DNA of 64,000 bases, taken from positions 558,001 to 622,000 of the forward strand of contig JAQOOI010000064.1 in NCBI GenBank assembly GCA_028554645.1, given 5' to 3'. The translations under genes and the position numbers were made by a program. Shown here one piece after another: positions 57,178 to 64,000 of the stretch (position 1 is its first letter; each line of letters starts with the position of its first letter). Below the pieces are notes generated by a model. The model searched no databases and had not been told where the DNA came from. It was given only the letters and a program-made list of their open reading frames with translations. This stretch comes from Omphalotus guepiniiformis (taxonomy: Eukaryota > Basidiomycota > Agaricomycetes > Agaricales > Omphalotaceae).

Positions 57178-60069
57178 ATGTCTACTTCTTCGCCTCCTGC
57201 TCCATCTAGTGAGATGATGCCTTCACAAGACGTGCAAGCTCCAGAAAAGAAAGCTAAACCCGGAGAGTCCTGGAAAACAAACGAAACTCACGTACTCCCA
57301 AAGAATCGGCTCACCCTCGTATGAGTTCGTTGTTGAGTTTTAAGGATTGCAGTTCTCATCAAACTATCTATTTAGGTTTTTCTTGGCTTCATGTGCTGTA
57401 TCTTTCTAGCGGCAATGGATCAGGTTTGTGCCCAGAGTTCGGCGTTAACAAATTTTCTCACAAAACGCCCAGACTATCGTCGCGACAGCTTTGCCCACCA
57501 TAGTCAGTGATCTTGGAGGAGGCAATGATTATAGTTGGGTAGGAAGTGCGTTCTTCGTCATTTTAAATGAAGCGATCAGCAGCTGATGTGTTGTCCATCA
57601 GTGCGTATTTGTTAGCTGCTGCAACTCTGGCTCCATTGTATGGGAAGCTTTCCGACATCACTGGTGTGTAGTCTTTCCACATCAATAGCGTCGTCGCTGA
57701 CTTGGCGTCTCGGGCAGGGAGAAAACCCATTCTATTCGGATGCATCCTTATTTTTCTTGTGCGCTTCAGTCACGTTTACATTGCCATCTTTTTTAATAAC
57801 TTCAGACATTAGATTGGATCGGCATTATGCGGCGCCGCTCAGAGTATGATTTGGCTTATTGTATGCAGAGCGGTTCAAGGTATCGGTGGCGGAGGTATCA
57901 TTCAACTAGTATGCTGCTCTAGATAATCCTTACTTCTTTTGTGCTCACGGTCCCATAGGTGAACATCACAATCAGTGACGTCGTTCCCCTCAAAGAGTAA
58001 GTTGTTCCGTATCACTGAAATAGAATGAAACTGATCGCTCCCATAGCCGGGGAAAGTATGGTGGCTTAATCGGAGCAACTTGGGGAATCGCAAGGTATTT
58101 ACCATTCTTTCAGACACTTGAGATATGTACTGACCATCAATATCCAGTGTGGTAGGACCCTTACTTGGCGGTGTATGTATTGCATGTGCTACTGCATAGT
58201 CTCCTCTTAACCCATGTATGATAGGTTTTTACGGACCATGTTTCTTGGCGATGGTAAGTGGGTTCGTGTGATAAATATATGTTTGGTCCTGACATGTTCT
58301 GTAGGTGCTTCTTCATCAACCTGTGTGTTTGTTCCCTATCCTGTCGGCTTCAAATGCTGACTCGTTCTAAAGACCGACTGGAGGAGTAGCAACTGTCATT
58401 CTCTTTTTCTTTCTAAACCTCAATCCACGACCTCGTAAACCGTTTATGGAGCATGTCCGCGAATTTGACTTCATAGGGCTGTTGCTGATTATTGCGGGCG
58501 TTATATGTCTGCTGATCGGATTCAACTCGAGTGAAACGACGTGTGCGTATACATACATTTTCTTACGAAGATTCTTCCTGAAAAAGATTTAGGGAGAAGT
58601 GCTGAAACAATCTCATTGCTCACTATTGGAGGTTCCTTAATCGTCATTGCGGGGGTCTACGAAGCATTCACCACAAAGTCTGCAATCGTTCCTCCCCGAC
58701 TGTTCAGGGTAAGTTGTTTTGGTTGTATCGAGAGTCAAATGATGCTCAAAATGATTAGACCCGTACAACATCTATCATACTCGTTTCAGCCTTTTTACAT
58801 GCAATCTCGTTCTTTTCCGGTACGTTTTATTTTGACAAAGTTCAATCAAGTGACCTCTCTCAAGTCCGACTGTGTAGGTGCCTACTATCTACCAGTATAC
58901 TACCAGATTTTAGGATCCTCTGCTACCGGCGCAGGTGTTAGGTAGGTTTCACGTATTCAACATTTCTCTCATCGCTAATCATCTCGTCACCTCAGAATGC
59001 TTCCTTATTCACTCGGAGCTGCCCTTACCTCTGCTATCTCAGGGGTGATCGTCACAAAAACAAAGGAATATCGCCCTATCATGTGGATTGCTTGGGCCAT
59101 CTTTGTTCTTGGCTACGGTTTGATGACTATGTTAGACAGCTATTCTAATACGTATGTACCGTTTCTGCTGTATGGTGGAATGGCTTCAACTAATTGTTGG
59201 TTCTAGTGCGGAGAAAGAGTTATATCCATTGGTTGCTGCCATTGGCATTGGATGCCTTTTCCAGGTGCGCTTGACTGTCTAAGCTGAATATATGATTTCC
59301 CACCTAACGTCCTGCTTCCAGACACCTCTAATTGGTCTACAAGCTGCCATGCCTCTCAAGGACATGGCTACTAGCACTGGCACATTTGGCTTCCTCAGGT
59401 AGAATTGCAGCTTTTCTAAGGAGCAACTTGATGTTGACAAAATTTTAGAACTCTCGGTGGAACCGTTGGAATCTCCATCGGCCAGGCTATATTTTCAAGT
59501 GTAATTGACGTATCTTCTATTCAAAGTGCAATTGACTAACTGAACAAAAACGCCCAGACCCTGACTCGGAGACTCGCCAAGATTCCGAATGTTTCGATTG
59601 ACACATCCAGTGCCGCCCTTAGCGAAAGTGTACGCCAATTGAAGAACATTCCGGTTCGTTTTTGCAGAACAGTCTCGTGGACACTAATCTCATCTTTGCG
59701 AAGGATCCGACTACACGAGCAGCAGTCATCCAAGCCTACGCGCGTTCGATCAGTTCAATATGGATTGTATGTACGCCAATTGCAGGCGTTGGGTTCCTGA
59801 TGGGTGAGCGCTTATTTTCCTGCTTCTCACTTCATTCTAGGTGGCGTACTAACTCATCTATGTTATGATCTACGTTATCAGTGCTTTTCGTAAGACGCTA
59901 TACCCTGACACGGACGATTGTGCACAGCGACGGAAAGACGAAGCCCTCGGACGCGGAGAAGGCTGAGGCTGTGATCGAGCCAGCAAGTGCGACTGTGGAC
60001 AGTGACAATAAAACGCTTGAGAACAATGTCGAAGGTGGATTAGAGAACGACAAGAAGGAAGTCGTGTAG
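57178..60069 (+). CDS. MFS transporter, DHA2 (14-helix) drug/amino-acid type
   Basis: Proton antiporter family used for drug efflux or vacuolar basic amino acid uptake. Start MSTSSPPAPSSEMMPSQDVQ, hydrophilic tail, then FLGFMCCIFLAAMDQTIVAT and ALPTIVSDLGGGNDYSWVGS (DHA2 helix 1 and its extracellular motif), APLYGKLSDITGRKPIL (motif A), [66 protein letters not shown] (motif C, WRW). Later VYYQILGSSATGAGVRMLPY and GTFGFLRTLGGTVGISIGQA. Ends in an acidic tail. About 18 exons. The intron inside SWVGSAYLL has no GT-AG register: AGTGCGT repeats bound it. All other introns read canonically. Substrate unknown. Confidence 0.91.
57545..57606 (+). repeat. Intron-like segment between direct repeats AGTGCGT (DHA2 gene)
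   Basis: AGTGCGT at 57545-57551 and 57600-57606, 55 nt apart. Removal gives the invariant SWVGSAYLLAA. Possible terminal pairs are GT-CA or TG-AG, as in the RPL26 case. A branch-like GCTGAT precedes the right copy. Confidence 0.62.
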
Positions 60070-60542
60070 AATATGGCTTCACTCAGTAGTAGGTGGTGGA
60101 ATCTCGTGTTTTGAGCAATTGGACCGAACTTAGATTTAGTGTAATGACAATCAATCATGATATACGATTGCTGTTACAGTATATAATATATATGTTCAGA
60201 TTTGCGTTGCTGTGTTCGCACATAATATCCTAAGCCAGTACATACTTGAATAATCAGTGGGCTTGCTTCAACGGAAATGTAGATGCAGCTGCTAGGGACT
60301 GCACTGCCATGCAGTTGTTGTGTGGACGAAGACAGAGCATTTCGAAGAAGATTCAATCTTTGAAATGAAGCTGTGTACACTGTACGTTGGACGAGAAAAG
60401 CAACAATATAAAACGCAGTTTCCAGAGCGCGCACCCACCGTTCATCACCACGTGCACTGACCTGTCTCGACCCCGGCTCCCACAGTCTAAGTCTTTCTTG
60501 TCGGTCATCTAGTATCCGTTGTCTTCCTCGCTGTCGCCAGCA
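60070..60542. promoter_or_regulatory. Intergenic, GID4-like gene promoter
   Basis: No gene seen. A CACGTG palindrome lies at 60449-60454, 89 bases upstream of the GID4 ATG, followed by pyrimidine-rich sequence. Confidence 0.4.
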
Positions 60543-61988
60543 ATGCCTTCAGAATATACTCACTCTCATCTCGATATCCAGTCTTCTACAGAAGCTCAAC
60601 AGGGTCAAGTCAAGCTTTGTAGTAGATGTCATTGCACCGTTGACCAAGGGAACTTTGTGTTCCTTCCCGGCGCTGAAGCCATTGTCTGCGCAAGTTGTCG
60701 GAATCATCTTGCTGTCTTCCCAAGTAGGGATGTGCAGCAGCTGGAGACTCTGATATCTTGTACTCATGTTGAAGCGGCTTCTCCTCTGCCGTCTCCCATC
60801 GAGGCTAGCCCCACGAGGTCCCCGGAGGATCGTTCTTTCCAGGCTGATACAGAAATGAAGTCTTCAGTAGCTGCAGAGTCAGAGTCGGACTATTACTACT
60901 GTTCCTCCGCTGCTGTTGCTTCTACTTGTGACACCAAAATATTCCCACCTACATCCCTCGAGGACACTGCACCTCTTTCATCTCACAGCTCCCCCCACGC
61001 CGCTACCCCTGCTATCCAGTCTTCTTCATATTCTTCGTCACGTCGTCGCCAATCCGCAGCTTCAAGTCCTCTAACCGATATCACTCGCCTGCGTGTCCGT
61101 TCGCAAGGGCATCATTGTCTGTATCCCGGAGCTACTTTTCAAGGAACACAGAAGAGCGGCAGGAATAGCTACGATGTGAACGTGACTATTGTGGACGTTT
61201 GTCTGCGAGTTGCTTGTAGCCCGTATTGACTTGAGCATGAAGGACGTGGATTTCGCCTCCTCTTTCCTCTGCGGCTACTTGCGTATTCGCGGTCTGACGG
61301 ATGACTGGCCTGAGATTACCACCTATTTTGACGCTGAAATTATTGGTAACCGATACGGGTTTTTGACTCAAAATTGGGGAGCGACAGAACATGAAGACAT
61401 TGTACACTGGTCTCGCTTTCCTGCCTTCCGACATGTCAAGAGCGAGCTGAAGAAGCCTCTTCTCACCATTGGCGATCGAGAGCGTGGTGCAGTGTTCATG
61501 AGATGGAAAGAGAGGTTTTTGGTTCCTGACCATCGTGTGCAAGACATCAGCGGAGCCAGTTTTGCTGGTTGGTGCTGTTTTCACGAAACCTACTTATTCG
61601 CATCCTCACTATCATTCCTTACAGGGTTTTACTACGTTTGTGTGGACTTCAACCCTGCAAGTTCCAAAACTTCTGCTTTGCCCCTGACACCAGAACACGA
61701 CGAGTCGGACACAACTCCCCTCCAGTTATCGAAATCAGAAAGTCCTCGCCGATCGCGGCGCGACTCTAGTGCACGAAGACGAGGTCGTTCTCCATCTGCA
61801 GGGCCTCGACATAGTGCTCCAGTAGCTTCAATGAGTGGATTCTATTTTCACCAAAATTCTGAACCGTGAGTGACTGTTCTCAAGCAAGGGTTTGCATGTG
61901 TTGATGAGATAGTTTCTGTCGTAGATATCAACAACTCTCCTTGTCTCATATTCCTGAACGTAGCAGCTCGAGCTTTGAGTTCCGGTGA
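60543..61988 (+). CDS. GID4 / Vid24-family substrate receptor with N-terminal CxxC motif
   Basis: Vid24/GID4 proteins bind Pro/N-degrons for the GID/CTLH ubiquitin ligase. Exons: 60543-61196, 61243-61567, 61625-61865 and 61925-61988. The C-terminal beta-barrel is complete: CLYPGATFQGTQKSGRNSYD, SFLCGYLRIRGLTDDWPEIT, YFDAEIIGNRYGFLTQNWGA, HWSRFPAFRHVKSELKKPL, GAVFMRWKERFLVPDHRVQD, ISGASFAGFYYVCVDFNPA and MSGFYFHQNSEPYQQLSL ending EFR. A Ser/Arg-rich insert lies before MSGFYFH. The N terminus has CSRCHCTVDQGNFVFLPGAE and CASCRNHL, a CxxC...CxxC pair like a zinc ribbon. Canonical splicing of intron 1 gives VDDVDF; the family has one Asp, which a GACGT repeat could also explain. Confidence 0.91.
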
Positions 61989-62445
61989 ACAAGGATATCG
62001 TATATCATACCTGACCGTTGTTGACACCATTACCCCCACCCCTCCATCTGTCATCTTTTTCCACCTCTTTGCGCATTCTGGACTGCTTTGTCTATTCTAT
62101 CTACCCTTCCGGCAATGTACTTGTAGTTAGTTTACCCAGCCTACTCGATGAACCGAATTATTTTGGTTTTAATATGTCTTCACGGTTGACGTACTGAGTG
62201 CACTGTTCACCGCCTGTTGTGTACGACACTTGATACGCAGACTTGCAGTGTAAGAGACAGCTGCAATTTTGGAAAAAGTGAGTTTATTGCTATAGATTGT
62301 TGTCGGAGATTGAGGCTAGAGGTACATAAATGGAAATGGCCGTTTTTGTCGTAAGAGGTTTCTTGTCCGAATTCCATTGAGTAGCCCTCTGGGCTCTTCC
62401 CTCTCTTTCCTTTTCTTCTCCTCTTTCTTCTTCTTCTTCTCCCCA
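61989..62445. promoter_or_regulatory. Intergenic, casein kinase I promoter with CT-rich tract
   Basis: No gene seen. A pyrimidine tract (CTCTCTTTCCTTTTCTTCTC-like) runs about 62398-62445 up to the kinase ATG, as at many strongly expressed fungal genes. Confidence 0.45.
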
Positions 62446-64000
62446 ATGTCCTCTCATCCTCACTCCTCCACTGCAAACGTCGTCGGCGTCCACTATCGTG
62501 TTGGCAAGAAAATTGGCGAAGGTTCTTTCGGTGTCATCTTCGAAGGTCCGTCTTTGCCACTTCTCTGCCAGATATCTCTCTCAGAACCTCATTCTCGTCC
62601 GAAAATACGCCTGTAGGTACCAACCTTCTCAATTCTCAGACCGTTGCCATCAAGTTTGTGCGTGCGCTCCAACCAACAGCGCTTTCTGACCGCCATTCCT
62701 AACGCGTTTCATTATTTGTTACTATTCAGGAACCACGGAAGGCTGAGGCACCCCAACTCCGCGATGAGTGCCGTTCGTATCGTATTCTGGCTGGATGCAG
62801 TAAGTACAGCGCCTGCTCCCCGTGTTGCTAGACTTGATGAGTTCATTGCTTCGATAGCTGGGATACCTCAGATTTACCATTTCGGACAAGAAGGGCTCCA
62901 CAACATTCTAGTCATAGACTTGCTTGGACCAAGCTTGGAGGATCTTTTTGATATGTGCGGGAGGAAGTTTTCTATCAAGACGGTGTGCATGGCGGCTCGT
63001 CAAATGGTGTGTTTATTTTCCGCTCGTTATAACTCCAAGTTACTCATGATTTCTTCTTAGATTGCTCGAGTGCAAACCATTCACGAAAAGAATCTCATAT
63101 ACCGCGATATCAAACCTGATAACTTTTTGATTGGCAGACCTGGAACGAAGGGAGCGAATGGTGCATCTAACAAGCATGCTGATTTTTCGTTTTCACTCAT
63201 GACGTCGATTGTGTAGTTGTTCACGTCGTGGATTTCGGAATGGCGAAGCAATACCGCGACCCAAAGACTAAGCAACACATTCCGTACCGTGAAAGAAAGA
63301 GCTTAAGTGGCACGGCTCGTTACATGAGCATCAATACACATTTAGGACGAGGTTTGTCGGCTATTCGGGTGTCTCCGCTGTTGAACTCAGTCTCAGTACA
63401 TTTCAGAACAATCACGACGAGACGACCTGGAAGCCCTTGGCCATGTTTTCATGTATTTCCTTCGTGGAAGCTTACCGTGGCAAGGTCTCAAGGCTGCAAC
63501 GAATAAGCAGAAATATGAAAAGATTGGCGAGAAGAAGCAAACCACACCCATCAAGGAGCTCTGTGAAGGCTTCCCCGGTGAGCACATTCTGATTTAGACT
63601 CGGAATCTCTTGCTCACGATGGACAATGTAGAGGAGTTTGGAATCTATCTCAACTACGTTCGCAAATTGGGATTCGAAGAGACGCCTGATTACGATTTCC
63701 TTCGGGAGCTCTTCTCCAAGGTCATGAAGAGCAATAATGACATTGATGACGGCGTGTTTGACTGGAATCTACTGAATGGTAAGTAGCACAAGTTTTTCTG
63801 TCCTGCTCCTACCGAACATTTTTTGATAGGTGGGAAAGGCTGGGAGGCTTCTATGGTAAGTAGCATGTGGTTCATCGACTTCTAATGGTTCAACCCTTCG
63901 CAGGGCCACTCCCAGATTTTGACACAGATGCAAAGTGCCGGTCTCGCCGCTTCTCCTGATCGTCGAAGAGACAGGGATGACCGACGGCGAGTGTCGCAGG
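62446..64000 (+). CDS. Casein kinase I (CK1), 3' end cut by window
   Basis: Ser/Thr kinase of the CK1 family. Start [20 protein letters not shown], glycine loop [15 protein letters not shown], the Lys in [58 protein letters not shown], catalytic loop [34 protein letters not shown], the CK1-specific [20 protein letters not shown] and [20 protein letters not shown]. Exons are interrupted by about nine GT-AG introns. After the kinase lobe [15 protein letters not shown] the C-terminal tail begins ([11 protein letters not shown]) and runs off the end, so the stop is outside. The fungal Yck/Cki1 subclass (palmitoylated tail) is possible but the tail is missing. Confidence 0.93.

Overview
The window is a gene-dense, intron-rich fungal nuclear segment, almost certainly from a mushroom-forming basidiomycete (Agaricomycetes). 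The evidence is many short spliceosomal introns (about 45-65 nt, mostly GT-AG, with CTAAC/CTGAC-like branch points), very small exons, compact spacing with many divergent and convergent pairs, and a gene of the DUF7918 type that is typical of Agaricomycetes. I read about 34 protein-coding genes. Most single open frames are only exons, so CDS spans below include introns; exon ends were set by hand from splice motifs and protein conservation. Coordinates are good to a few bases for recognised families and softer for the two unrecognised genes.

Layout. 0-10 kb: RPL7 (with a candidate C/D snoRNA in intron 2), a beta-carbonic anhydrase, a membrane-anchored inositol polyphosphate 5-phosphatase, a secreted phospholipase B and an MFS transporter. 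10-20 kb: GMF, ASA1-like WD40, mS38/COX24-like, SAR1, PIG-M/GPI14, a retropepsin-like protein and UBC9. 20-32 kb: CHMP7, OTU1, an AP endonuclease, a DUF7918 protein, a pectate lyase, a metaxin/SAM37-like protein and GAA1. 32-45 kb: a USP48-like deubiquitinase, a large unrecognised protein with an Ig-like segment, LUC7 and a DnaJ-ankyrin protein. 45-57 kb: BCS1, BUD23, BET3, uS13m, XAP5/FAM50, VMA8, RPL26, FRG1 and Ran. 57-64 kb: a DHA2-type MFS transporter, a GID4/Vid24 protein and a casein kinase I cut by the window edge. Nearly all are housekeeping genes; several share pathways (PIG-M and GAA1 in GPI anchoring; SAR1 and BET3 in ER-Golgi traffic; UBC9, OTU1, USP48 and GID4 in ubiquitin/SUMO control; RPL7, RPL26, BUD23 and the snoRNA in ribosome production; mS38, uS13m, BCS1 and SAM37 in mitochondria).

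Most unusual signal. In about ten conserved genes one intron cannot be read as GT-AG or GC-AG while keeping the conserved protein frame. Most of these intron-like segments (about 49-63 nt) lie between perfect 5-8 nt direct repeats, and removing one repeat copy plus the segment restores the conserved protein. Ordinary GT-AG introns in the same genes lack such repeats. This could be a distinct class of intron or insertion, or an artefact of sequence quality; cDNA would settle it.
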